A stretch of 64,000 bases of DNA. Origin: Clostridium sp. KNHs214 (lineage in GTDB: Bacteria > Bacillota > Clostridia > Clostridiales > Clostridiaceae). The stretch is taken from NCBI RefSeq assembly GCF_000744935.1, contig NZ_JQMW01000013.1, positions 496,001 through 560,000 on the forward strand. The letters are read 5' to 3'. The notes beneath the pieces are model-generated. The model had not been told where the DNA came from. It searched no databases and saw only the letters and a list, made by a program, of their open reading frames with translations. Within the stretch, counting starts at the first letter, position 1. Every line of letters starts with the position of its first letter. Positions 9,089 to 18,373 of the stretch are shown piece by piece. A program made the translations under genes and the position numbers.

Positions 9089-9256
9089 TGATTAAACCTC
9101 AAAAAGGTACAATGTGGTGGAATTGTGAAATTCCTCCTCCATGACTTGCATAAGTGCTCGGAACAATAAATTTAGATGGTTCCTTTGCTTCTTATGCAAG
9201 TCATTACAGAGAAATTTCATAATTCAAGTAATTTAATACCTTTTGTAGATAATCAT
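9089..9256. repeat. Palindromic repeat, family H3 copy A (full length)
   Basis: Outer arms AAGGTACAATGTGGTGGAAT / AATTTCATAATTCAAG and an inner hairpin GACTTGCATAAGTGCTCGGAA / TTCCTTTGCTTCTTATGCAAG. Another full copy is at 46227-46400, a copy lacking the inner hairpin at 47628-47710, and half a copy at 54966-55010. It is placed 28 bases 3' of the C_GCAxxG gene. Confidence 0.75.
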
Positions 9257-9276
9257 TTTGTAAAATAAATAACCAT

Positions 9277-9330
9277 AAAAGCTGCGGCAAAAAATTAATA
9301 TTCTCAAATTTTTTGCCGCAGCTTTTATTT
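9277..9330. terminator. Bidirectional terminator between convergent genes
   Basis: Perfect 20-base arms, AAAAGCTGCGGCAAAAAATT (9277-9296) and its complement (9307-9326), with T-rich flanks on both sides. It lies between the plus-strand gene ending at 9061 and the minus-strand gene ending at 9425. Confidence 0.88.
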
Positions 9331-9424
9331 CTTAAATTTTAAATTTCCTTTCTACTAAATAATATACATACGTTTTTGTTTTATAATAGGTATCTTTTAA
9401 CTTCATACAATAATGTAATTTTTA

Positions 9425-10654
9425 TTATATAACCCTTTTTTCTTTCAACTCTTTTTCATCTCCCATATTTTCTTCTTCCTGCTCTAAAAATCTCTCACCA
9501 GCAGCCTTTATACCTATGGCTCCTAGAGGTGCTGTTATCAATATAGATAAAACTGCTATGGCAAGTATCACCTCTCCTGAAGGTACTCCCATGGATAAAG
9601 GAACTGCTCCCATGGCCGCTTGAACTGTAGCCTTAGGTGTATAAGATATGATGCAAAATACCTTCTCCTTTAAAGTTAAATCAGTTCCCATAAGTGAAAT
9701 CCAAACACCCATGCTTCTTGCCACAAGACCAAGTGCAATTATTAAAATTCCTATAGCACCAGCTTTTAAAGCCACAGATATATTTACTTCTGCCCCAACT
9801 AGTACAAATAATAAAATTTGAGCAAAAATCCATATAAAACTGAAACACCTAGATAAAGTATCCCCTAGTCTAGTGTCCTTATTATTAATTATATACCCCA
9901 ATGCCATTACTCCAAGAAGAGATGCTATTTCCACTTTGCCTTTAAGAATGGCCTCAAGGGACACCATCAATATAGAAAATGCCAATACAATAAGAGTTTT
10001 TTTAGTATGATTAATATTGTTTTTTGTAAATAACCTTAATAAAAATAAGCCAGTTATTACTCCTAAAATTATTCCAAGTATAATGGAAACAGGTATTTTA
10101 AAGATCTTTAAAGCTATATTTACACTTTTTCCTCCGTAAAATCCTGCAAAGGTTGAAAATATAGTTATGGCAAATACATCATCTATGGAGGCTCCTGCCA
10201 GTATAAGAATTGGAATGCCTTTTTTCATTCCCTTTCTTCTCTCTATGAAACCTATCATTTGCGGAACCACCACCGCTGGTGAAACTGCTGCAATAATAAA
10301 CCCTAACATTCCTGCCTCTATAAATGGTATTTTTAATAATTTCCATGCTACAAAAGCTATGGTGAATCCTTCTAAAATTCCGGGAATACAACTTAGTTTA
10401 GCTGCTGGAACTCCTATTTTTCTAAGTTCTTCTTTAGTTATACCCAGCCCTGCTCTAAGTAAAATAACTATCAAAGCTATTTTTCTTAAATCCCCAGAAA
10501 TATTTAATAAATCTGGAGATACAATATTAAATACATGTGGTCCCATAAGTATACCTAGAATTATCATTCCTAATAATCCTGGCAATTTTATTTTTTCAAA
10601 AATCCAATTTACTAAAAGACCTAATAATACTATAATTGCTATACTCTGAGCCAT
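9425..10654 (-). CDS. CPA-type cation:proton antiporter, fluoride-riboswitch controlled
   Basis: 409 residues with about 12 membrane helices, Na_H_Exchanger (NhaP/Kef-like) fold. Landmarks are LLGMIILGILMGPHVF, an unwound-helix segment AAVSPAVVVPQM, and the ion-binding ASIDDVFAITIFSTF with two adjacent Asp. The C-terminal 25 residues are acidic, cytoplasmic and lack a TrkA domain. The ATG is preceded by TAGGGGGAG. A fluoride riboswitch with its own terminator lies 160-250 bases upstream on the same strand. Antiporters are known among fluoride-riboswitch genes besides crcB and CLC-F, so a role in fluoride tolerance or pH recovery is likely. The transported ion cannot be read from the sequence. 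Confidence 0.85.
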   Translation of the reverse strand: MAQSIAIIVLLGLLVNWIFEKIKLPGLLGMIILGILMGPHVFNIVSPDLLNISGDLRKIALIVILLRAGLGITKEELRKIGVPAAKLSCIPGILEGFTIAFVAWKLLKIPFIEAGMLGFIIAAVSPAVVVPQMIGFIERRKGMKKGIPILILAGASIDDVFAITIFSTFAGFYGGKSVNIALKIFKIPVSIILGIILGVITGLFLLRLFTKNNINHTKKTLIVLAFSILMVSLEAILKGKVEIASLLGVMALGYIINNKDTRLGDTLSRCFSFIWIFAQILLFVLVGAEVNISVALKAGAIGILIIALGLVARSMGVWISLMGTDLTLKEKVFCIISYTPKATVQAAMGAVPLSMGVPSGEVILAIAVLSILITAPLGAIGIKAAGERFLEQEEENMGDEKELKEKRVI

Positions 10655-10814
10655 TTGCTCTCCCCCTAATATTTGATTTTAATTTGTTTTTTAAGATAAC
10701 ATACGCCCTGCATAATCTTTAATTTTCTTTAACATACTCACTTATTCTTAGATTTTCATTTTTGATAAATCGAAGCTACTTTTACTTTATAGTTTCTCAA
10801 TTTATCATTAAAAT

Positions 10815-10900
10815 ATAAAAACTCCTACACCTTAATTTTATAAAGTGTAGGAGTCATCAGCATTATCGCGGTTATGGCGGATCTCCATCGCCTATTAATT
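10815..10900 (-). ncRNA. Fluoride riboswitch (crcB motif) with terminator
   Basis: The minus strand reads GGCGATGGAGATCCGCC, ATAACCGC, then TGCTGATGACTCCTAC, the diagnostic conserved blocks of the crcB/fluoride aptamer in correct order and spacing. The 3' block ACTCCTACAC (10845-10854) is also the left arm of a terminator pairing with GTGTAGGAGT (10821-10830), followed by TTTTTAT. Aptamer and terminator are therefore mutually exclusive: fluoride binding should allow read-through into the antiporter gene. Confidence 0.95.
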
Positions 10901-10908
10901 ACCACACG

Positions 10909-10937
10909 ATTATAACATATAAATACTACCAAGGCAA
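10909..10937 (-). promoter_or_regulatory. Promoter of the fluoride riboswitch transcript
   Basis: Minus strand TTGCCT (10932-10937), 17-base spacer, TATAAT (10909-10914). The expected start lies just upstream of the aptamer. Confidence 0.75.
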
Positions 10938-10957
10938 TATAATTAAAAATATTTTTA

Positions 10958-11569
10958 TTATTTCCATTCAGTGGCTTGGCTCTTACTATAATTCAATATA
11001 GTATAAGTTTCCTTCAACTTTTGAAATTTATTTTCTCTTCCAACTACCTTTACTCCATAATTATCTCCTGTTTCAACAATCTCAACAAAACTCTTTTGAA
11101 CATTAACTTTAAGAATTCCTTTTTCGTCCACATCATATTTAGTAAATTTAACTTTATCGCCTTGTATTTTCATATTTATTACATAATTTATCACTCTAAT
11201 ATCACCCTTTTGTAAGTATTCAATAATAAAAATCTCATCATTCTTTTTAATTTTAAAGTTTTTAATAAAATTACTTAATTTACTTATATCAATTACCTCT
11301 GTACTATTTCCTTCAACTATTTTAACTACATAATTTTCTTCTAATACCTTTTTATATTTATATTTTTCAGGAATTTTCTCTTCATCTACCTTTAAAGATG
11401 ATTTTTTTGAATTTCCTATATTATTAATTTTATTTCCTCCTTCAATAGTATTTATAGCTTTATTAAAATTTTTTCTAGTATTTTTTATATAAACGAATAT
11501 AAAAATTATTATAATAACTGATATCAACACTATTAGAATTATTTTTCTATTGCCTAATTTATCTTTCAT
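10958..11569 (-). CDS. Hypothetical membrane-anchored protein
   Basis: 203 residues. Residues 1-8 are basic, about 9-28 form one membrane helix (ILIVLISVIIIIFIFVYI), and a long hydrophilic Lys-rich region follows, ending SQATEWK. I do not recognise a family. The topology is a single N-terminal anchor with an extracytoplasmic domain. The start ATG follows AAAGGGGGTTACAT. The terminator of the subtilase gene lies directly upstream (11595-11625), so it may be separately transcribed or expressed by read-through. Its stop is about 20 bases from the fluoride-riboswitch promoter. Reading frame and codon use look like a genuine gene. Confidence 0.65.
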   Translation of the reverse strand: MKDKLGNRKIILIVLISVIIIIFIFVYIKNTRKNFNKAINTIEGGNKINNIGNSKKSSLKVDEEKIPEKYKYKKVLEENYVVKIVEGNSTEVIDISKLSNFIKNFKIKKNDEIFIIEYLQKGDIRVINYVINMKIQGDKVKFTKYDVDEKGILKVNVQKSFVEIVETGDNYGVKVVGRENKFQKLKETYTILNYSKSQATEWK

Positions 11570-11594
11570 ATGTAACCCCCTTTAATTTTGTTAA

Positions 11595-11625
11595 AAGAGT
11601 TTGAAAGAAGACTTTCAAACTCTTT
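11595..11625 (-). terminator. Terminator after the subtilase gene
   Basis: Perfect 14-base arms AAAGAGTTTGAAAG (11595-11608) and CTTTCAAACTCTTT (11612-11625), just 3' of the gene ending at 11636. The downstream minus-strand side is TTTTAACAAAATT. Confidence 0.75.
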
Positions 11626-11635
11626 ATAAAATCAT

Positions 11636-14600
11636 CTATTTCTTCTTATTTCTTTTTCTTATAGCTATTCCTGATAATACAACTGCTCCTCCAATTGATA
11701 ATGTTCCAACTATTGTAATTGGTGATCCTGTTTGAGGTATTTTACTAGTTGTTGCTTTAGTGTCTTTTAATATTTCCTTTGAATCAGAATCTTTTGCTTT
11801 TGTTGTATTATTATCCTTACCAGTATCCTTCTTGCCTGTCTCTTCCTTACTTGGATTTTCCGTGTTTGTGTCCTCCTTACTTGTCTCTTCTTTTTCCGGT
11901 TTTTCTTTTTGCTCTACTATTTTAAATTCAAATTTCTTTTCTGATACATTTCCAGCCTTGTCAGTAGCTTTTACTACTAATGTATGGGTTCCTAATTTGT
12001 CTATAATAGTTTTTCCATCCCATACATTACCATCTAATGTGTAAGTAACTACTGCTCCCTCTTCAATTTCAAATTCTGGTAACAATTTAACTTCATACTC
12101 TTTACCATCTTCAAGATTTTTAGCTTTAATTTGCGGATATGTCTTGTCAATTTGGAAATTAAATTTAAATTCTCTTTCCTCTCCATTCTCTGTTATAACT
12201 TTTATATTTAATTCATATTTACCATCTTTACTAATGGTATCGCCCATATTAAATTTATTGTTATTTAATGTAGCTTGAATTTTTGCAGTATCATCATTAA
12301 CTTCAATTTTAGGAATTACATTAGTATTATATATCTTATTATTTTCTACATTTGTAATTTTAACTTCTAATGGGGTTTCTTCTATAGCTAATTTTAACTT
12401 TATTGAACTTTCATTTCCAAGTAAATCTTTAGCTGTGAAAGTTATAATATCATCATTCTCCATTTTAGTACCTAACATTTCCTCAGTTATAACAAATTCC
12501 TTTTTCTTTTCGCCGTATTTATCATCCAAAGCATTCTGTATTTCTTTTATCATAATGCCATTAACTCTAAATTCAAAATCAAAAACATTATCTTTTACAT
12601 TACATTTTATCTCTCTACTTCTATTATTTATATGAATAACATTATCTTTGTCCACATTTCCATCTGGAAAAGTAATTTCTGGTGCAGTAGTATCTTTAAA
12701 TATCTTGTATCCATAATCCCAAATGCTGATATCATCAAAATCTTCAACTTTTACATTAAATGTATTCAATCCTTCTTTTACATCCACTTCATGAGCAAAT
12801 CCATATCCTTTTGAACTGTCTTTTTCATCTATAGCAGTTAATTTAACATCTTTTCCACCTATAGTGAATAGATTTGGCTTCCTAGATATTTTTCCTTTGA
12901 ATGTGAACTTATCTTTCATTGTATTAATTTGATTTGATGATTTAAATTCTGGATTTTCTAGATTAAATTTAATTGGTGCTACACCACAATTTATATTTCT
13001 TGTTGCTACACCTGCATTACCAGCATAATCAAACATCAATATATCTATTCTGTTAAATTGATTTTCTGGAAGTTTCTTTATAACCTTGCTATATAGATCT
13101 TTTCCAAATTCACCAACACCCTCTTTTACTAAAGGAGATAATAAGGTAGCGTCTATATCTAATTCATCATTTACAAAAATTCCAATTAAATCTGATGAAT
13201 TTACCTCTGAAAGATTGTCACTAGCCACAAAATAAACTTTGTATTCTCCGTCTTTTATTTTTTCTGCTTTAGTTATCTTAACTTCTGGTTCTGTATAGTC
13301 AACTTTAATAGGCATATCAACTACCTGTTCAGAAGCGTTAGGTACATCAACCTTCATATGCATTCTATAGTAATATTGTCCTTCTGGAACATTTTCATAA
13401 CTTCCAGATTTCTTATTATATGATTTTGCATCCCATATTAAATTTTCTAATAAATTTGGAATGTTGTTTTGTGATAGTTCTAATATATTTCTTCTAATAT
13501 TTTTGTTTGAACCTAATTTTCTTATCACTTGATTTTTATCATTTACAATTTCTGTATTTATATTCTTAATGTTTCTAAGTGTAAATATTGCTGGAAAAAT
13601 ATTTCTCTTTCGAAGCGTAATATCGTTGTTTGGATTTATAGCAATATGTTTACCTTCTATGTCACCTGTATCATTATTGTCACCTAATATTCCAAGTTTA
13701 TCATTATATTTTCCATCTAAACATAAAGCTAAATTTTCTAATATTCCTTCAAAACCTACACCTACTACTTCAGATTTATTTTTATCCCAAATGTTATTAG
13801 AAACAACGGCTTCCTTACCCCAATCACCATAGAAACCCATAAACGGAATATTTATATTAAGAATATTTTCATCTTTTGATTTAAACTGAATATATCCTTC
13901 TAGGAATTTCTCTGTAGGTAACTTGTCTCCTACATTTAAAGTGAATTCCACTGTTTTACTACCATTAGCTGGTATAGTAACCTTATCTACATGAGTAACA
14001 TTTGCATCTTCTTTAGGTAAAATTCTATCCCTAAGCATTACTTGCCCATTATAACTGTCTTTCTTTTCCTCTTGGGTTAAAACTCCACTTATTAGACCTA
14101 TATCATATGCTATATCTTTATGCCCTGAATTTTTTAAGTCAACAGTAAAGGTTGCTTTCTTATCTCTTATTTGCTTTAACGCTACAGCTGCTTCTCCCTT
14201 ATAGGTTGCAGTTACATTTGTCTTTATAGCATCCTCTATTTGAATTAATCCAGCACCTTGTCTTCTTGGTGAATATGGTACTTTAAAATCTTGTTCCTTA
14301 CTCATTTTTACAGAAGCAGTATTCATAGCTTTTATCTTAGCATGTTCTATTAACTCCCTTTTGTTAAAGCCTTTGTCTTTTAAAGATTGCATTATAAGTG
14401 TCATTCCACCAGCTACATGAGGTGAAGCCATTGAAGTACCTGTCATTACACCATATTTATTATTATTTATTGTAGAGTATATATTTCCTCCTGGTCCTGC
14501 TATTTGAGGCTTAAAATCTAGATTTGGTGATGGTCCCCAAGAAGTACTTTCTGAATATCCATCTTTATATGGATTGTCAAAATCTCTGAAACCTTTCTTC

Positions 14601-16225
14601 GTATCTATGGTAACTTTACCTTTTTTCAATTGCTCTAATATTTTTTCTCCGCTAGTTTGAGTTACAAATACAGCTGGAATATTTATTTCTGGATCCGTTG
14701 CCATATTTATAAGCTCATCATCTCCATTTTTACTATTATAAATTACAACTCCCGCTGCATTGTTGCTTTGAGCATTTAATATTTTTTCAACAAAGGTATT
14801 ATCTCCTCTTTTAATAAAAGCTACTTTACTTTCTACATCTTTTCCTTCAAAATCTGTGTTTTTTCCCATTCCACAATCTACAAGCTCTAATCCATGCATT
14901 TTCTCTGAAGATACTTGATGTGTACTCATCTTAAATTCTTCACTCTTACCATCTGAAAATTTAAATCCTGCTACTAGTGCTCTCATTACTGTATTTTCAT
15001 AGTTAGAAACCATAAAAGCATCTTTAGCTACTCCTGGAGAATCTGTAGTTGCTAAATCATTCTTATTAGGAAGCAATAGCGGATATGTTGAGTAATAAGC
15101 ATTACCTGCTGCTGCCACCACCATTACTCCATTTTCTGCAGCATTTTTTATAGCTATTTCTTCTGGATCCTCCTCATCTTGGAAACCTGCATCACTACCA
15201 AGACTTAAATTTATAACGTCAGCGCCCAAAGCCACTGAATCGTCTATAGCAGCTACGATATCATCTGAATATGCCCCCCTAATGTTAGGGTTATTTGTAA
15301 ATACCTTCATTGCCAAAACCTGTGCCTTTGGTGCAACACCCTTTATAGCTAAATCATTTTTTACTTCTTCTTCATCTCCATCCGCTGCCATTATTCCAGC
15401 TACATGTGCACCATGAGAATCTTCTGACTTAGTATCTATTATTTGATTACTTCTATCTGCATAGTTATACCCAAAAGGAACTTTTTCAGTAAAGTACGTA
15501 CTTGCACTAGTATCTGCCTTTAAAGCTCCATCCTTCTTTATTTTCTCTATGCCTTCCTTACTCAATTTTTTATTTTTTACGTCAGGTTCCTTGAAATCTT
15601 TGTGATTGTAAGCAACTCCACCATCTACTACTGACACAACCATTCCTTGACCCTTTAAACTGTAATTTTCCCATGTTTTCTGTGCCTGTGTCAATTTAGT
15701 AGCATTGTTCATTGCCTTATAATATACTCTAGCTATCTTTACCCTCTTAACGCCTGGCATCTTTTGAATCTTACCTATCTCTTTTTTCTTTACATCCATA
15801 CTAAATCCATTAAGAACATTAGTATAGGTATGCCTTAATTCGGCACCTTCAAGCTTCTTAGCCTTTTCTTTAACTGTTTTTTGCGATAACTTAACTGTTT
15901 TTAATGCTCTTAGTGTAGGTTTCTTATTGTTTTTTTCCATCTGTAGGGCAGATTTTTGCTCTAGCTCTACCAACACCCTAACAACTTTTTCTGGATTTTC
16001 TCCTCCCTCAATATTCTTTAAAACTTTACTCTTTTTTGTCTTGCCATCAATCTTACTTAGTAGTTGATCTAAAAGCTTATTCTTTTGTTTCTTTGATATA
16101 GTGTTATACGGTGTCTTTTCTCCCTCGATAGCCTGTACATTACTACACTGGCCCCCTAGTGTAGTAGCAAACATCATAGTTGCTGTTAAGCATTTCGCCA
16201 GTACATTTCTTAATCTACCATTCAT
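11636..16225 (-). CDS. Cell-wall-anchored subtilisin-like protease (lactocepin/C5a-peptidase type)
   Basis: 1529 residues. A signal peptide spans about 1-32. An inhibitor I9-type propeptide lies at about 80-170. The peptidase S8 domain has the triad Asp201 (VVDGG), His271 (SHGAHVAG) and Ser598 (GTSMASPHVAGG), with oxyanion Asn375 (AAAGN). A PA domain is inserted at about 440-545. An Fn3-like domain follows from about 690, then several Ig-like repeats (for example TLDGNVWDGKTI and THTLVVKATDKAGNVSEKKF). Next come an acidic/Lys linker rich in KEETSKEDT, a sortase signal IPQTG (1496-1500), a membrane helix and a basic tail. It is secreted, processed and sortase-anchored, and should degrade extracellular protein for amino acids. 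The sorting motif starts with Ile rather than Leu. An AGGGGG site precedes the ATG. Confidence 0.92.
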   Translation of the reverse strand: MNGRLRNVLAKCLTATMMFATTLGGQCSNVQAIEGEKTPYNTISKKQKNKLLDQLLSKIDGKTKKSKVLKNIEGGENPEKVVRVLVELEQKSALQMEKNNKKPTLRALKTVKLSQKTVKEKAKKLEGAELRHTYTNVLNGFSMDVKKKEIGKIQKMPGVKRVKIARVYYKAMNNATKLTQAQKTWENYSLKGQGMVVSVVDGGVAYNHKDFKEPDVKNKKLSKEGIEKIKKDGALKADTSASTYFTEKVPFGYNYADRSNQIIDTKSEDSHGAHVAGIMAADGDEEEVKNDLAIKGVAPKAQVLAMKVFTNNPNIRGAYSDDIVAAIDDSVALGADVINLSLGSDAGFQDEEDPEEIAIKNAAENGVMVVAAAGNAYYSTYPLLLPNKNDLATTDSPGVAKDAFMVSNYENTVMRALVAGFKFSDGKSEEFKMSTHQVSSEKMHGLELVDCGMGKNTDFEGKDVESKVAFIKRGDNTFVEKILNAQSNNAAGVVIYNSKNGDDELINMATDPEINIPAVFVTQTSGEKILEQLKKGKVTIDTKKGFRDFDNPYKDGYSESTSWGPSPNLDFKPQIAGPGGNIYSTINNNKYGVMTGTSMASPHVAGGMTLIMQSLKDKGFNKRELIEHAKIKAMNTASVKMSKEQDFKVPYSPRRQGAGLIQIEDAIKTNVTATYKGEAAVALKQIRDKKATFTVDLKNSGHKDIAYDIGLISGVLTQEEKKDSYNGQVMLRDRILPKEDANVTHVDKVTIPANGSKTVEFTLNVGDKLPTEKFLEGYIQFKSKDENILNINIPFMGFYGDWGKEAVVSNNIWDKNKSEVVGVGFEGILENLALCLDGKYNDKLGILGDNNDTGDIEGKHIAINPNNDITLRKRNIFPAIFTLRNIKNINTEIVNDKNQVIRKLGSNKNIRRNILELSQNNIPNLLENLIWDAKSYNKKSGSYENVPEGQYYYRMHMKVDVPNASEQVVDMPIKVDYTEPEVKITKAEKIKDGEYKVYFVASDNLSEVNSSDLIGIFVNDELDIDATLLSPLVKEGVGEFGKDLYSKVIKKLPENQFNRIDILMFDYAGNAGVATRNINCGVAPIKFNLENPEFKSSNQINTMKDKFTFKGKISRKPNLFTIGGKDVKLTAIDEKDSSKGYGFAHEVDVKEGLNTFNVKVEDFDDISIWDYGYKIFKDTTAPEITFPDGNVDKDNVIHINNRSREIKCNVKDNVFDFEFRVNGIMIKEIQNALDDKYGEKKKEFVITEEMLGTKMENDDIITFTAKDLLGNESSIKLKLAIEETPLEVKITNVENNKIYNTNVIPKIEVNDDTAKIQATLNNNKFNMGDTISKDGKYELNIKVITENGEEREFKFNFQIDKTYPQIKAKNLEDGKEYEVKLLPEFEIEEGAVVTYTLDGNVWDGKTIIDKLGTHTLVVKATDKAGNVSEKKFEFKIVEQKEKPEKEETSKEDTNTENPSKEETGKKDTGKDNNTTKAKDSDSKEILKDTKATTSKIPQTGSPITIVGTLSIGGAVVLSGIAIRKRNKKK

Positions 16226-16429
16226 TTTTTCGCCCCCTGATTATTTAAAATATCATCGCACTTATACCATGTATTGCCGTTTAATAAATCGAATGTAAAT
16301 ATGTTTTTGGATATATTTCTATTCTATTCCTATTAAATAAATAAATGTATTTTTTACATATATTTACTAAAAATCCCTTAACCATAAATCGCCTTACAAT
16401 CCACAATTCATTCTTTAATCAATCCTTTT

Positions 16430-16579
16430 GGTAGATGAAAAGAAATAACAAGTCAAAGATGCTAGTATACTTTGTGTCAAACAAAGAAGAAGGTTCCACC
16501 ACTAGTAGGACTATCGATGGATTCTGCTGACGCAAAATAGACTAGCATACTGACTTGTTATTTATTTGAATGTGCCTTA
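16430..16579. repeat. Palindromic repeat, family H2 copy B
   Basis: Same ends and interior as 2747-2905, but shorter: the AGTATGACGC segment present in the other copies is missing. Its right end supplies the last codons and stop of the permease gene at 16558. The rest of the 332-base gap up to the subtilase start (16226-16429) is AT-rich with no gene; it must hold the subtilase promoter, which I cannot place with confidence. Confidence 0.8.
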
Positions 16580-17217
16580 TTTATAAAAGCTAAATTAACT
16601 ATAAATATTATTAAAGTAATTAATAATATTAAATACTTTTCTTTTTCAAAACCACCTCTAGTTAAACTAAAAAGGTATAACTTTTTGGTGTATTTGCCTT
16701 TGGTGAAAAACTCTATAAAGTAATATGCAAAGGATACTAAATATCCCATGGATAAGTTATTAGTAATATTTACAACAGTGAATCCTATCATTCCCAAAAA
16801 ATTAGCTGATATCCATATACCTAAAGTAACTTTCCAAAGATTAAAACTACTTCCTTTAACTTTTGCCAAACACATAATACCTAGTATGCATAGAAACATA
16901 AAAATCATCATTATAAAAGTTCTAATTAATATAATTTTCCACTGGGATGTGCGTTTTGAATATACTATCTCTACCATATTGGTTTTGCTTTCTATATTTA
17001 TCATATAGGGTATAAGTATTATACCTATTATTGAAAGATATAGTTCCCCTATGGTTGCTATATTCATATAATCTAAAAGCTTAAGGCTAAATATAACTGG
17101 AGTTAACAAAATCATAACTCCCGCAATGATTACATTTAAACTAAAAAGTATCTTAATATTATATTTGAAAATATTTAAACATGTGCTTATAGACTTACAT
17201 TTAGTGGATGTGTTCAC
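16558..17217 (-). CDS. Small membrane protein, ABC exporter permease subunit
   Basis: 219 residues, about six membrane helices (IMILLTPVIFSLKLL, LYLSIIGIILIPYMINI, IILIRTFIMMIFMFLCILGIM, GIWISANFLGMIGFTVVNI and others). It resembles the second, smaller permease that accompanies ABC-2 type exporters; no enzymatic motif. It starts at GTG (17215-17217), with AGAGGTG about 7 bases upstream, inside the end of the preceding permease (17-base overlap), so the two are translationally coupled. The final seven residues (KAHSNK and stop) are encoded by the right end of an H2 palindromic repeat, so the original C-terminus was probably altered by repeat insertion. Confidence 0.7.
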   Translation of the reverse strand: MNTSTKCKSISTCLNIFKYNIKILFSLNVIIAGVMILLTPVIFSLKLLDYMNIATIGELYLSIIGIILIPYMINIESKTNMVEIVYSKRTSQWKIILIRTFIMMIFMFLCILGIMCLAKVKGSSFNLWKVTLGIWISANFLGMIGFTVVNITNNLSMGYLVSFAYYFIEFFTKGKYTKKLYLFSLTRGGFEKEKYLILLITLIIFIVNLAFINKAHSNK

Positions 17218-18370
17218 CTACAGCACCTCTTTTCTTAGACCATATAAATGATGTAATGACAATCAATAAAATGGACACTACAATGTAAAAAATTCTATTT
17301 ACACATATGGCATTTTGAAATTTTATATACTGTGAATGTTCTCCAAATGTATTAAATCTTATGATGAACTTACTTAATCCATAATCTCCACCTAATGTTC
17401 TTATGGATAATATCCATAAAATAAATTGTGCAAAAATAGCCACTATACCATTGTTAAAAATCACTGACAATAGCATACCTAAAGCTACCGTAAAAAGTAT
17501 TGTAGGCAAAATCCAACATAAAGTATATTTATAAAAAGCCATTATATCTATAGAATAATTATTTGCTTTAGCAAAACTTTTAAAAACAAAGGTTGCATGA
17601 CTTGCATACAAAATATAAATTAATAATATTCCAAGGCATAAAGCTGCATATTTAGAAATTATATAAACACCGCCTGAAACACTTCTGCTGCAAATTAATT
17701 CCTCCATTCTACTTCTTCTATCTTTTATAAGTATAAATGCCGCTAAGAATACTGGAAACAATCCTGCTGTAATGCCCATGTAGTCAGAGAAATATCTGGC
17801 ACCAGCATTAGTTATTTTATCCTTATAAATTATATCCTGAAAATCATTAACAGCCTCTTTGTAAGTCTTTTCTTCTGATAGGAGATAACTTCTCATCTTG
17901 TCACCGTAATATGTGTTTCCACCTAATTTTTTATCTAAATCTCTAACTATTTTTAAATATTCATCATAAGATACCTTTATTAAGCTGCTATCTTCACTAT
18001 CTAAGAATTCTTTTGGGGCTATTTCCTCCATAGCTTTTTTTAAATATTCTTTTTCCTTAAGGTTTAATTTTTCTTGAACATTTAAAATCACTCTTACCTT
18101 AGTAAAACTTCCCTCTTCATAATCTCTGCACATTTGAATATACATCTGTTTAATTTCTTTATTGCGATCAGTTATATTTTTATTTCCATAATAGGGACGC
18201 ATACCATTTATTTTATATTCTTCTGGTGTCTTTGGCTTAGAGCATTTTTTTAGAACACCTGAAGGTGAAAATTCACTAAAGTAGAAAAATCCTATAATTA
18301 TTATCAAAATACAAAAGGTGATATTTTTAAATAAATACTTAAATTCTTTTTTTAGTAAATTCAAAAACAT
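17201..18370 (-). CDS. ABC-2 type transporter permease
   Basis: 389 residues. An N-terminal helix (ITFCILIIIIGFFYF), a large extracytoplasmic domain of about 160 residues, then five C-terminal membrane helices from about residue 200 (GITAGLFPVFLAAFILIK, ISKYAALCLGILLIYILYASH and others), the ABC-2 exporter layout. The motif KDRRSRMEELICSRSVSGGVYIISKY matches the coupling region of such permeases. The ATG follows AAGGAGGCG and lies three bases after the ATPase stop. It is a subunit of a five-gene unit with the ATPase, a smaller permease, a small membrane protein and an ECF sigma factor. Substrate unknown. Confidence 0.8.
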   Translation of the reverse strand: MFLNLLKKEFKYLFKNITFCILIIIIGFFYFSEFSPSGVLKKCSKPKTPEEYKINGMRPYYGNKNITDRNKEIKQMYIQMCRDYEEGSFTKVRVILNVQEKLNLKEKEYLKKAMEEIAPKEFLDSEDSSLIKVSYDEYLKIVRDLDKKLGGNTYYGDKMRSYLLSEEKTYKEAVNDFQDIIYKDKITNAGARYFSDYMGITAGLFPVFLAAFILIKDRRSRMEELICSRSVSGGVYIISKYAALCLGILLIYILYASHATFVFKSFAKANNYSIDIMAFYKYTLCWILPTILFTVALGMLLSVIFNNGIVAIFAQFILWILSIRTLGGDYGLSKFIIRFNTFGEHSQYIKFQNAICVNRIFYIVVSILLIVITSFIWSKKRGAVGEHIH

Positions 18371-18373
18371 ATA

